A stretch of DNA of 64,000 nucleotides from the NCBI RefSeq assembly GCF_004115215.2, contig NC_041748.1, positions 16,544,337 through 16,608,336 on the forward strand, written 5' to 3'. The translations under genes were made by a program, and so were the position numbers. Under the pieces are notes generated by a model, which was not told the origin of the DNA, did no database searches, and saw only the letters and a program-made list of their open reading frames with translations. This DNA comes from Ornithorhynchus anatinus. Its lineage: Eukaryota > Chordata > Mammalia > Monotremata > Ornithorhynchidae. Below are positions 1-11,200 of this stretch, one piece after another (the stretch's first letter is position 1; each line of letters begins with the position of its first letter).

Positions 1-91
1 TAAACATTTAGCAACTAACATTACTATTATTATTATTATTATCTGAAACTCCTCTGGACTCCCAGCACTGGGCAAGGCGAAGACCAAGAGA

Positions 92-355
92 ACAAAGCAG
101 CGTAACCGAGTGGAGAGAGCAGGGGCCTGGGAGACAGATGATCTGGGTTCTAAGCCTGGCTCCTCCACTTGCGTGCTATGTGGCCTTGGGCAAGTCACTG
201 AACTTCTCTGTGCCTCGCTTCCTCAAATGCAAAATGGGAATTCAATCCCTGTTTTCCCTCCTATTTGACCGTGAGCCCCATGTGGAACAGGGACTGAATG
301 TATCAACCCTAGTGTTTAGAACAATGCTTGACACATAGCGCGCAACAAACAACAT
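92..355 (+). mobile_element. Mon-1 SINE
   Basis: It has a tRNA-like head with GGGTTCTAAGCC and the CORE segment with GGGCAAGTCACT, followed by the L2-related end. It is diverged. Confidence 0.75.
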
Positions 356-359
356 AAAA

Positions 360-1433
360 CAAAACACAACAAAGTGTGGGGACACAGGAGAAGCTTCCAG
401 AAGCAGAGGTCAGGTTGACAGTTGGACCCCATTCCATCTATTCATTCTATCATATTTATTGAGTGCTTACTGTGTGCAAAGCACTTTACTAAGCACTTGG
501 GAGAGTACAATACAACAACCAACAAACACATTCCAGCCTCCTGAATGTCTTCTCTGGGAGAGACATCTTGCAAAGGCTTGGTCTGCAGTTTCAGCTTGAG
601 AAGGCAGAATTCTTAGCTTCCAGGGCTCAGGCCCCTTTATTCTCCTAGGCTTCTTCAAAAATGTGTTTCAAGTGGCTAGTGTCAGAAAATTATTGGGTAA
701 TATTCTCTGTTTTACATCTCTGTTTCGGCTCTGGGCTCCTCCACGGCTGTCCCTATTGTGGGGTATTTCACGTTGACATTTATTAGCATTTATTGTTCAT
801 CTGCAAAATTTTCCCCAGGAGGATTCTCGGGGAATGGGTAGTGGGACGGTCGCTGGCGATTCTCTCCTGAGCCGGGACCTGGGGGGGGAGAGACAGAGGT
901 CAGTACTGTCTCTAATACTTGTTAATAATAATTAGTATTATTATAATGGTATTTATTAGGCACTTACGATGTGCTTAAGTGCTGGGGTAGATACTAGATA
1001 ATTGGGTTGCACTGACCTTGTGCAGAGCACCAGGCAAACACTAGACTGGGGATGTGAGAAATTAATCAAACTCTTTAAAACTAGTTAATATTAACATTTC
1101 TATTCATGTCTCTCTCCCCCTCTAGACTGTAAGCTCACTGTGGGCAGGAAATGTGTCTGCTTATTGTTCTGTTGTGCTCTCCCAAGAGCTTAGTAGAGTG
1201 CTCTGTGCACAGTAAGCTCTCAATAAATAGGATTGAATGAATGAAGGAACTGGTCTCTGGCCGGTGTGAGAGATATCCTCTAAGAGGGGAGACAGACACA
1301 AAAGGCTGTGAAAGGAATCAGAGACAGGAAAATTGGTGCTGCTAATAGTAGTGTCAATCAATCAATCAATCACTGGTATTTATTGAGCACCTACTGTGTG
1401 CAGAGCACTTGGGAGAGTACAGTACAACAGATT
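360..1433. repeat. Gap with scattered repeat fragments
   Basis: It holds an L2 end at 430-530 (minus), a Mon-1 piece at 922-1015 (minus), an L2 end at 1093-1240 (plus) and an L2 end at 1350-1430 (minus). The intervening sequence is unique, with no gene signal I could recognise. Confidence 0.65.
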
Positions 1434-1710
1434 ATGAAGCAGCGTGGCTCAGTGGAAAGAGCCCGGGCTTGGGAGTCAGAGGTCATGGGTTCTAATCCCC
1501 ACTCCACCACCTGTCAGCTGCGTGACTTCGGGCAAGTCACTTAACTTCTCGGTGCCTCAGTGACCTCATCTGTAAAATGGGGATTAAGACTATGAGCCTC
1601 ACGTGGGACAACCTGATGACCCTGTACCTACCCCAGTGCTTAGAACAGTGCTCGGCACATAGTAAGCGCTTAACAGATACCCACATTATTATTATTATTA
1701 TTATTATAAG
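1434..1710 (+). mobile_element. Mon-1 SINE, full length
   Basis: It runs from GAAGCAGCGTGGCTCAGTGG to the (ATT)n tail with all blocks present, including GGGCAAGTCACTTAACTTC and TGTAAAATGGGGATTAAGA. Confidence 0.9.
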
Positions 1711-2409
1711 TGGTGTGGGCTGGGTGAAGGGATGAACAAAGGGAGCAAATCAGGGCGACACAGAAGGGAGTGGGAAAAAAGGAAAGGAGGGCTTAGTTAG
1801 GGAAGGTCTCTTGGAGGAGACGTACCTTCAAGAAGGCTTTGGAAACCGGGGGGGGGGGGTGTGGTGTGTGAATGTTTATCCACTAACTCTATTGTCCACT
1901 TACTCTACTGTTCTTTCCCAAGTGCTCAGCACAGTGCTCTGCCACAGTAGGTGTTCAGTCAGTGCCACTGGCTCATTGGTTCCCCGAAGTCCAGGTGCGA
2001 GGTACCATCTTTTGGTAATATGTTTGAGTGTGAGGATGTAAGCATATGGAAGGGATTTTGTGCGTGTGTCGTTGGGGGGTTGTATTTAAGGGAAGGATAG
2101 TGATCGGGGAGGGTTCCATGCTCAGGAGGAAGGTGGAGGGAAAAGGGGAGATTAGGACACAGCCCCCTCTGGCATCTGCTACCTATAATCCACAGCTACG
2201 GTTAAAGCCTGTAATGAGGAAAGCCTTGCCGATAGGATCTGCCCTATGTAACCTGATCGGCATCAATAAGCTCCCCTCCACCCAAGCAGCCCGACACACC
2301 AACAAAAATCAGTCGGTCAGTTGTAATTATTGAGCGCTTACTGTGTGCAGAGTGCTTGGGAGAGTACAATAGAACAGTAAGCAGACACACTTCACGCCCA
2401 CAAGAGTTA

Positions 2410-2810
2410 CGGTTTATAGTGATGGAAGAGTCAGGAGGGAGACGGGATTTGGGTGGGAAGATGAGTTTGGTTTTGGGCACGTTAAGTTTGAGGTGACGGG
2501 AGGACATCCAAGTAGAGATGTCCTGAAGGCAGGACGAGATGCGAGGCTGCAGAGAACGAGAGAGATCGGGGTTGGAGACGTAGATTGGGGAATGATCTGC
2601 ACAGAGATGGCAGCTGAAGCTGTGGGAGCCAATGAGTTTTCCAAGAGAGCGGGTGTGGATGAAGAGAAAGGGATGCAGAACTGAGCCTTGAGAGACTCCC
2701 ACAGTTAGGGGATGGGAGGCAGAAGAGGAGCCACGAAAGAGACTGAGAATGAGCGGCCGGAGAGACAGGAGGAGAACCGCAAGTGGACAGCGTCAGTGAA
2801 GCCGAGGTTG
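2410..2810 (-). mobile_element. L2 LINE reverse-transcriptase fragment, decayed
   Basis: The minus-strand translation resembles L2/CR1-clade RT: GVSQGSVLHPFLF, then CADHSPIYVSNPDLS in place of the YADD box, then DISTWMSSRHLKLNVPKTKL. The catalytic motif is destroyed (CADH) and the frame is broken. An L2 3'-end copy abuts it at about 2310-2410. Confidence 0.8.
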
Positions 2811-2894
2811 TTCTAAGCGCTTAGAAAAGTGTTTGAAATATAATAAGTGCTTCCATACCATAATTATTATTAGTACTAGCATTAATCTAGGTAG

Positions 2895-3140
2895 TAGAGG
2901 CAGAAGGACTTGGGTTCTAAACCCGGCTCCACCGCTTGTCTGCTCTGTGACCTTGGACAAGTCACTTGACTTCTTTGTGCCTCAGGGTCCTCATCTGTAA
3001 AATTGAGTTTAAGACTGTGAGCCCCAGGTGGAACACGGACTGTGTCCAGCCTGGTTATCTTGTATCAACTCCAGGGCTTAGTACAGTGCCTGGCACATAG
3101 TAAGCACTTAAGTAAGCACTTAACAAATATCGGTCCCCAC
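2895..3140 (+). mobile_element. Mon-1 SINE
   Basis: It has the CORE block GACAAGTCACTTGACTTC and TGTAAAATTGAGTTTAAGAC. A short reverse Mon-1 piece follows at 3150-3250. Confidence 0.8.
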
Positions 3141-3327
3141 AAAAAGAAGTAAAAAGAAGCCCAGAGTCACACAGCAGATACGTGACTGAACCTGAATTAG
3201 AACCCAGGTCCTCTGACTCCCAGGCCCGGGCTCTTTCCGCTAGGCCATGCCGTTCCTATGCTCTAAAGGGGTGAGAATTTCTTACCCAGTAATCCCTCCA
3301 CGGAGGGTCCAGGTGGGCTCTGGTGGC

Positions 3328-3980
3328 CAGTCCGTCAGTTGTATTTACTGAGGGCTTCCTGTGTGCAGAGCACTGTACTAAGCACTTGGGAGAGTCCAAA
3401 ATAACAATAAACAGACATTCCCTGTCCACAACAAGCTTAGAGTCTACAGGGAGTCCCCAGCAAGCCCAAATCTGACCTGTGAGGTTGTTGTACTCTCCCA
3501 AGCGCTTAATATAGTCCCTCTAGGCTGTGAACTCATTGTGGGCAGGGAATGTCACTATAAATTCATTTAGACGTATTTACTGAGCACTTAATGTGTGCAG
3601 AGAACTGTACTAAGCGCTTGGAAAGTACAGTTTGGCAACAGATAGAGACAACCCCTAATAATAATAATGTTGGTATTTGTTAAGTGCTTACTATGTGGCA
3701 AACACTGTTCTAAGGGGGGGGGGGGGGATACAAGGTAATTCGGTTGTCCCACGTGGGTCTCACAGTCTTCATCCCCATTTTCCAGATGAGGCCACTGAGG
3801 CCCAGAGAAGTGAAGTGATTTGCTCAGAGTCACTCAGCTGACAAGTAGCGGGGCCGGGATTAGAACCCGTGACCAACAAGGGGCTCACAGTCTAGAAGTT
3901 TCTCGTTGTCTTGTACTTTCCCAAGCGCTTAGTACAGTGCTGTGCACACAGTAAGCGTTCGATAGGTATTGACTGACCCT
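3328..3980. repeat. L2 ends and a reverse Mon-1
   Basis: It contains L2 ends at 3328-3440 (minus), 3495-3555 (plus), 3560-3640 (minus) and 3890-3975 (plus). A Mon-1 at 3656-3880 (minus) holds a 15-base G run near 3715. No gene signal. Confidence 0.75.
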
Positions 3981-3999
3981 CCATGGCCTTCCGCCAGGC

Positions 4000-4260
4000 T
4001 GCTTCCCTTTGGGTCCCTGCGCAGGTGGGCGGGCATCCAGTCCGGGATCCAGTCCAGGGTCCAGTCCGCGGTCCAGTCCGCGATCCAGTCCGGGGTGTCC
4101 TGCTTCCCCCAGGCGTCCTGAGACGCATGCGCAAAGAACGGGCAGGTGGTTCCCGCTCCGAAGCCCCGCCGCCGGGGCCGCTCGCCAACCCCCCCCCGAC
4201 GCCGCCCTCTGGTGGCTCCTTGGGAAACTGCAAGCCCGGCCCGCCGTTTCGCTGTTCTTA
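4000..4260. promoter_or_regulatory. Orphan GC-rich island with NRF1-like and CTCF-like motifs
   Basis: This is a repeat-poor CpG-rich segment amid SINEs. It contains CGCATGCGC (4124-4132, NRF1-type) and CCGCCCTCTGGTGGCTCC (4202-4219; on the minus strand CCACCAGAGGGCGG, a good CTCF core). No gene start is visible next to it. It may be an insulator or the promoter of an unrecognised transcript. Confidence 0.4.
4037..4096 (+). repeat. 12-bp minisatellite, five copies
   Basis: Five consecutive 12-mers of the form CCAGTCCGSGRT (CCAGTCCGGGAT, CCAGTCCAGGGT, CCAGTCCGCGGT, CCAGTCCGCGAT, CCAGTCCGGGGT) lie in a small GC-rich island. Confidence 0.85.
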
Positions 4261-4289
4261 GTAATTGTCCAATTTGTTTTTTCATTCGT

Positions 4290-4830
4290 TCTTTCGTTCG
4301 GGCGTATGGATTGAGCGCCTTCCTGCATGCAAAGCACTGTATTAAGCGCTTGGGAGACGTGACTCGGCGGGAAGAGCCCGGGCTTGGGAGTCAGAGGTCG
4401 TGGGTTCTAATCCCGGCTTTGCCGCTTGTCAACTGTGTGACTTTGGGCGAGTCACTTGACTTCTCTATGCCTCGGTGACCTCATGCAAAATTTCCTGCAT
4501 TAAAAGAGGCTACTAAACAGGCGTATCTTCATGTTTGTTCCTGGATCTAACGAATACCACGACGGTTATAAAATAAGGGAAACAGCGTGGCTTAGCAGAA
4601 GGAGCACGAGCCTGGGAATCAGAGAACCTGGGTTCTAATCCTAGCTCCATCACTTGTCTGCTTTGTGACCTTGGGCAACCCACTTGACTTGTCAGTGCCT
4701 CAGTCACCTCGTCTGTAAAATGGGGATTAAGACTTAGTCCCATGTGGAACAGAGACTGTGTCCAGCCCGATTATCTTAGATCTATGCTTTATACAGGGCC
4801 TTGCACATAATAAGCGCTTAATGAGTTCCA
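4290..4830 (+). repeat. L2 end plus two Mon-1 SINEs
   Basis: It contains an L2 end at about 4290-4350 (minus), a truncated Mon-1 at 4352-4510 (plus) and a full Mon-1 at 4570-4830 (plus). Confidence 0.8.
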
Positions 4831-5267
4831 TTTAAAAAGGCTGGGGAGGCAGCAGTATCAGCAGAGCAGTAGGGGAAGGTGGAGTGGGGGACTGCCATCC
4901 CACCCCCCATTCCCAAACTGGCAGGGATGGGATTACTCAGGTTGGCAGGGGAACCCTTGACTCCGGGACTCTGATTTGCTTCATTGCATTTTCCTGGCAA
5001 TGAAGCTTACGGGATAGGGGGAAATGGGGTGGCTCCTCAGTGGGGAAAGGGGTTCCTTCTGTCACAATGGCCCCCGTTACCCAACGTCGGGAAGTTGCCG
5101 AATTTCCCGGAGACCTTTGTGAAATAGAATCTTGCACACGAGGGTACATTTCCTCACCGTGGTCAGGGGACTGTGGGTGTCATGGTTCAGGACAGGGTCA
5201 GACAGTGGTTTAGGAGTGGAGAGGATAAAGATAGAGAGAGAGAAGGGAGAAACAAAAGAAGAGAGAA
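4831..5267. other. Unique sequence without recognisable gene
   Basis: It is non-repetitive and of moderate GC. The short open frames on either strand have no recognisable motif, and I see no splice or promoter structure. Confidence 0.5.
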
Positions 5268-6255
5268 AAATCAATCAAAGCTATTTACTGAGCACTTACT
5301 GTGTGCTGAGCACTCTACTGAGCTCTTGGGACACTAAGTGACTTGCCCAAAGTCACTCAGCAGACAAGTGGCGGAGTCAGGATTAGAACCCAGGTCCTCT
5401 GACTCCCAGCCCCATGCTCTATCCACTAGGCCATGCTGCTTCAAGAGTACAACAGCATTGATAGACACAATCATTTCCTGCCCACAAGTTTACATTCTAG
5501 AGGAGGGGCTTACAGTCTAGAAGGATTTTACAGTCTCCCTGGTTTCATTAAATTTGTAATCCGTATTTGAGAAATTTGGAAAGTCAGAAGATCTAATCCC
5601 TGCCCTCGAGGAATTTACACTACCCAAGAAAGCTCTCTAGACTGAGTTTGTTGTGGGCAGGAAATAGATCTGTTTACTGTTATACTGTACTCTCCCAAGC
5701 GCCTAGTAAAGTGCTCTGCACACAGTAAGCGCTCAATAAATACAATTGAACGAATGAGCTCCGAACTTGTTGAGAGGAAAGCGTCTGGCTAGCGGTTCAG
5801 CTCTCATAGGGCAAATAAGTTATATAGCTACTAACCCCCCAGATGTCCAGCAAATATTTCTGGAGAGGGAGTACAGTGCTTTGTACACAGTAAATGCTCA
5901 ATAAATACAAGCGAATGATCAACTGTCATTTTGACAGTCCCTTGTTGATGAACGCACATAGTTTCCAGGAGCAGCAGCAGCTAATGATTAGCCAGGTTTG
6001 GCTTGGCAGCGTGGCTCAGTGGCAAGAGCCTGGGCTTGGGAGTCAGAGGTCATAGGTTCTAATCCCGGCTCCACTGCTTATCAGCTATGTGACCTTCAAG
6101 TCACTTCACTCTCTGTGCTTCAGTGACCTCATCTGTAAAATGGGGATGAAGACTGTGAGTCCTACGTGGGACAACCTGATAACCTTGTATCTGCCCCAGT
6201 GCTTAGAACGGTGCTTGCCACATAGTAAGCGCTTAACAAATAACATTATTATTAT
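5268..6255. repeat. L2 ends and Mon-1 SINEs
   Basis: It contains an L2 end interrupted by a reverse Mon-1 (5268-5520), L2 ends at 5640-5760 and 5860-5920 (plus), and a full Mon-1 at 6003-6255 (plus). Confidence 0.75.
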
Positions 6256-7270
6256 TACCTTCTAGTAGCTCAGGGAACTGGCCCAACTAAAGGAAAAGTC
6301 CAACCTCAACCTAAGGCACGTTCCCTGCCCACGAGGTGCTTCTGCTGTAACAGAGAAAACAGCGGAGGTGGAAGCCAGGATCTGGGACTCAAATGATCTG
6401 GCACTCTCAAGCAGAGAGCAGATACAGACCACAGAATCCCATGTCTCCTCTAAGTCAGTTTCTGGTTTTCCACTGGTTTTTTCAGGGAAGCTAAAAAGAC
6501 CCTCCTTTCCCAATCCTTGGAGACAGGGATCAAGTCCTCCAACTCCCTTTTACTCTCCCAAGCATTCAGAACAGTGCTCAACCCACAGGAAGCGCTCAGT
6601 TCATGCTGTCGAGCGGCATTGCGTCTGAGCACTGCCTGCAGCCGGAAACCCAAATAAAGGCCAGTAGTTCCCTGAGCAGGGCCGCCCCGGCTTGGGTACT
6701 TGGTGGCGGCTGGGTCGGGGGGCGAGCTGCTGCCCGTAGCGTTCTGGGGTTGAGCTTCCAGTTCTGGAGTTGTAGTCCAGTCTCGAGCCAGTAGCAGGCT
6801 GCACCGCACCCCATCCCCGGGTAGGGCCCCCCAATGAGCAGGGCAGCCCCACACCCCTCGCAGCCTGGGGCCTGGCTCTCCCCGGTTCTAGTCTCGGCTC
6901 TGCCCGGGACCCGCTGGGTGACCTCAGACAAGGCGCTTAACTTCTCTGGGCCTATTTGCTGGTCTATAAAATGGGGAGATCGTGAGCTGCCTGTCCCTCC
7001 TCCCCTGGACCCGTCTGTCCTGGCCCGGAGAGAAGGAAAAGGGAAGGACCCTCGTTTTAACCCTTTAACCGCCAGAGGTCCCACCCTGAAGCTGAGCCCC
7101 CCTGAAGCCCCCTCCCCCAAAACCTCACCCCCCAGAATCCCCCTTAGAGCCACTGCATCTTCTTGTAGTAGGAAGCTCAGCTGGGATTTTTGGTTTCCTC
7201 TCACCCATTATCTCATTTAATCTGCCCCTTCCACCATGCTGAAGAAAGAGAAGCCTGCCCTAGACTAACC
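6256..7270. other. Mostly unique GC-rich sequence downstream of MSRB1
   Basis: It holds an L2 scrap near 6546-6605, a MIR/Mon-like piece at about 6880-6980, and at 7133-7215 a block repeated at 8507-8590. A 202-residue minus-strand frame (6596-7204) has no family resemblance and crosses the SINE piece; I do not call it a gene. Confidence 0.5.
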
Positions 7271-7274
7271 CCGA

Positions 7275-7540
7275 GAAGCAGCGTGGCCTAGTGGCTACAG
7301 CCCGGGCTTGGGAGTGAGCAGGATCTGGGTTCTAATCTCGGCTCTGCCACTTGTCTGCTGTGTGACCTAGGGCTAGCCACGTCACTTCTCTGGGCCTCAG
7401 TTACCTCATCCGCAAAATGGGGATTGACTGCGGGCCCCACCTAGGACATGGACTGCGTCCCACCTGATTAACTGGTATCTACCACAGTGCTTCGTACAGT
7501 GCCCCGGTACATAGTAAGCGCTTCACAAATGCCATGGGAA
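7275..7540 (+). mobile_element. Mon-1 SINE, full length
   Basis: It has the head GAAGCAGCGTGGCCTAGTGG, the B-box-like GGGTTCTAATC and an A-rich end. Confidence 0.85.
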
Positions 7541-7957
7541 AAAAAAAAGAGAAGGACCAGCTGGGAGACTGGATTTTTCGAGGGTGGCGGGCCAACTCCG
7601 GCTGCACGGCACTCTTGTCGGTCTCACGGCCCTCGGGAGCTCGGACTGTGAGGCAGTGACTTTGTCAGCCGGCCCCCAACAAACTTCCCAAAATACGTGG
7701 AGAAGAGGGGGGTGGCGGGCACCGGATTTGAAGTGATGAAAAAGGATGTGACATCCTCAGTGGGGAAGGAAGAGAGCGGGATGAGAGAGGAGGGAGGGAA
7801 GGGGGCAGGGAGAAGGAAAGTAGAAGAGACAATTGGGCAAGAAGCCTCTGGTGTCCAAGAACCGGAGCCGGGAGAGTCCGCGGCCTCCTTCCAAACCGCC
7901 GCGATGGAGTCCCCGCCCGATCAACCCATCGATTGACCGACCGATCCATTGGTGATA

Positions 7958-7963
7958 TTTATT
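7958..7963 (-). terminator. Likely MSRB1 poly(A) signal, supplied by an L2 3' end
   Basis: AATAAA on the minus strand is the first such hexamer after the SECIS, giving a 3' UTR of roughly 300 nt. It lies inside an L2 LINE 3'-end fragment (about 7945-8010) whose consensus includes CTCAATAAATA. Use by MSRB1 is inferred from position only. Confidence 0.5.
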
Positions 7964-8064
7964 GAGCGCCGGCTGTGTGCAGAGCACTTGGGAGGGACCG
8001 ACAGCGGGCAGACCCGCTCCTGGGCGACGGCCTCGCGGGTTCACATGTCCCTGCCCACCCGATC

Positions 8065-8125
8065 AGGTGACCATCGTCGCCCTGGCGCTCCAGGAGGGCT
8101 TTCCCCAGGGCGAGTCATAATGCTG
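8065..8125 (-). promoter_or_regulatory. SECIS element in the MSRB1 3' UTR
   Basis: On the minus strand ATGA (8115-8118) is followed 12 nt later by an AAA apical-loop run and then by the 3' strand ending in a GA-containing quartet (CGATGG, 8071-8076). The helix is a perfect 8-bp pairing of CGCCCTGG with CCAGGGCG. The order of ATGA, AA loop and GA matches a eukaryotic SECIS, and the ATGA-to-AA spacing is typical. It lies about 115 nt after the TAA stop of MSRB1. SECIS elements recruit SBP2 and eEFSec to decode UGA as Sec. Confidence 0.9.
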
Positions 8126-8239
8126 AAAACCAGGTGGGGAGGGGCAGAGTGACACCGGTGCCAGAGAGAGCCCGAGGGGCTCCGCGGGGCAGAGCTGGTG
8201 GTTCAGGGACAGGAAGGGCTAGCATCCAGGAGGCCCGGC

Positions 8240-11200
8240 TTACTTGTCCTGAGCGGCTTGGCTGTCCTTACCTGGAAAGAAGGAAAAGAGAAGGTTTTAC
8301 TCCGACTGTGGCGGGCCTGGCCACCTGAAGCCAGAGGCCGGCAACCCCGAGCCACACTGCAGCCCCTCCCCAGCCCCATCCATTTAATCATATTTATCGG
8401 GTGCTTCCTGTGTGCAGAGCACTGTACTAAGCGCTTGGGAGAGGACCACAGAACAATGAACAGATACATTCCCTGCCCACAGCGGGCTTACAGTCTAGAA
8501 TCCCTAGAATCCCCCTTCGAGCCGCTGCATCTTTTGGAGTAGGAAACCCCGGATGGGCTTTTCGGTTTTCTCGGCCTCTATCTCAGTCCTCACACAGAAG
8601 GAGAGGGATGCAGCTCACGTTCTCCCCACTTTAAAGACTGCCAAATAGGCCCAGAGAGGTTAAGCAACTTGTGTGAGGTCACCCTGCAGGTCCAGGTCAG
8701 AGCTGAGACTAGAACCCAGGGCTCCCGCCTTCCAGCCCCGGGCCCTCCCTTCTAAGCCACCAAGGGTTAGAGTGAGAAGACAGAGAGGACAGAGATGGCA
8801 CAAGGGGCAGGGTGGCTTAGTGGCTAGAGCCCGGGGCTGGGAGTCAGAAGGACCTGGGTTCTAATCCCGGCTCCGCCACCTGTCTGCTGTGTGACCCTGG
8901 GCAGTTCACTTCCCTTCTCTGGCCTCAGTTCCCTCACCTGGAAACAGGATGAAGACTGTGAGCCCTAGGTGGGGCAGGGACCGTGTCCAACCCCATTATC
9001 TTGTATCTACCCCAGCGCTTAGAATAGTGTGCCACATCAAGTGGACTCTCCCAAGCACCGGGTGAGCTGCTCTCTGGGGCCACCTGGACCGCAGCCAGGC
9101 TGTGTCTCGATCCTGGAGAGAGCCCGGGGCCCGTCGCTCACCCTTTGGGATGAACTTGAGTGAGCTGCTGAAGATTCAGAAGCGAGATTGGCCCCGCCTC
9201 GGTCCGTCGTTGAGGAACTCGTGCCCTAGGCCGTTGCCACACTTGCCACAGGACACCTGCAGGGACCGCAACAGGCCGCAGGTCGCCCGGGGCGGAGGAA
9301 ACCCTGGCCCTGACCACCCCCGGCCACTCCCCCCAAGGCCCCGGCCCACCCCCATTTCCCCTCGCCGCCTCTGGCCACCCCCGGCCACCCCAAGCCCCGC
9401 ACCTTGAAGGCATTGGGCCTCCCCGGCTCCTCGCGCTTGGCCACGCTGTCGGGGTGGATGGTCTCGGTGAACGCGGGCCACGGGGAAGAGTGTTCGTACT
9501 TGGAGCGGCTGGAGAAAAGCTCGTAGCCACACCGGGCACACACGTAAGTGCCTGGGGGGGGCAACAGGGCGGGAGCGGAGCCAACTTATTCCCACCTGGC
9601 CGGCGGGCACCCTCGCCCCCTGGCCGAGCAGGGGGAAGCCCGATCCTAGGGGCGGAGGCAGCCGTCCGACCTGAACGCCCCCCGCCTCCCCCATCTCAGG
9701 CTCAAACCAGACCTGATTCCAAGGAAGCAACGTGGCCCAGCAGAAAGAGGCCAGGTCCGGGAGGCAGAGGCCCTGGGTTCTCATTCCAGTTCCACCACTC
9801 ATCTGCTGTGTGACCTGAGGCAAAACCCTTGGCTTCTCTCCAAGGCCTCAGATTTTTCACATGTATGAGGGGAAACCTGCTCTCCCTCCGTTTTAGGCGG
9901 TGACACAGGGATGGTCTGACCTAACTTTACTCAATCTACCCCAGGGATTAGCACAGTGTTGAGTTCACAGTGCTCTGCACACAGCACTCATCGGGCCTAG
10001 TGGATGGAGCATGGACCTGGGAGTCAGAAGGACCTGGGTTCCAATCCTGGCTCTGCCAGTCATCTGCGTGACCTTGGGCGAGTCACTTAACTTCTCTGGG
10101 CCTCAGTTATCTCATCTGTAAAATGGGGGTGAGGACTGTGAGCCCCATGGGGTACATGGATTGGGGTCAACCTCATTACCTTAAATCTATCCCAGTGCTC
10201 AATACAGTGCTTGGCACATAATAAGCGCTTAACATATACCATAAAAAAATACTGCGGGTTATCGGATGCCACAATTATTCATCCCCGTCAGGGCTGAAAA
10301 ATCCCAAAATGGTGACGGTTCTATTCCCTCCCAGTTTCCATCCCCCACCCCCATCGTGATACTCACCCCGGCCTTCGCAGTGAACAGTTGGTATTTGTGA
10401 GGGGGAGTTCACCAAGATCTCTAGACATCAGATTTATAACCCCACACCTTAATATGATCAAAGGTGGGCAAGCCCTGTTCTGAACACTGTAAATTCCTTC
10501 AGGGTCAGAACTGTCACAATCCAAGCAGGAGGGAGAACAAGGATTTCGCAAGTGAGGGAACTGAGGCCCAGAGAAGTGAAGTGATTTGCCCACAGCAGAT
10601 AAGTGACAGAGCCAGGATTAGAACCCTGGTCCTCTAACTCCCAGCCTGTGCTCTTTCCTCTAAGCCACGCTGCTGGTCTATTGGTTAAACGCAATGAGCG
10701 AAGCACTGGGGAAGCACAGCGGAGGCACCAGACACGTTCCCTTTCCACCAAGAGTTTCCGCTGGAATGCTGGGGGGAGAAGGGATGATAGAGAAGAATCC
10801 TGATATGGAAAAATCCATCCCTGGGCCGGGCACCGTTCCATCCCAGCAGCAGCGGATCCAAGGGCAGTGCTCGGGCTTGACGACCGGGCCAGGAAGATTG
10901 GACTTGATCAGAACTTCTGGGCCTGTTCTTCACAAAACTTAATGGGCAGGCTTCCACCGGGACGCAAAGAAAGCTGCGTACACACACGCGCTTAGTACGT
11001 TAAAGGATTTAAACGGGGACAGTCCGTGACCGTTTCAGGCGCGGGGGGATCGGTGTGAGACCAAGTCCGGGGCGAGGGGGGCTTGGGGGCGGGAAGGGAG
11101 CCAGTGAAGAGCAAAGGTCTGTGGAAAATCATAGGATGAACATGACTGCTGAAGGAATCGGGGTGAGGGGGAGGACAGTGAGGCAGGAAGCACTGACCAG

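Noticed and set aside
2244-2702. 152-residue minus-strand frame
   Set aside because: L2 reverse transcriptase remnant with CADH in place of YADD; not a functional gene.
3885-4337. Minus-strand frame with GLDRGLDP-type repeats
   Set aside because: The repeats come from the 12-bp minisatellite, and the ends of the frame lie in L2 sequence.
6596-7204. 202-residue minus-strand frame downstream of MSRB1
   Set aside because: It crosses a SINE-like piece, has no recognisable motif, and no splice-site or promoter support. I checked for the neighbouring human gene HS3ST6 and saw no sulfotransferase motif.
9176-9823. MSRB1 ending at the TGA at 9176-9178
   Set aside because: The TGA is the Sec codon; homology continues through [12 protein letters not shown] and exon 4, and a SECIS is present.
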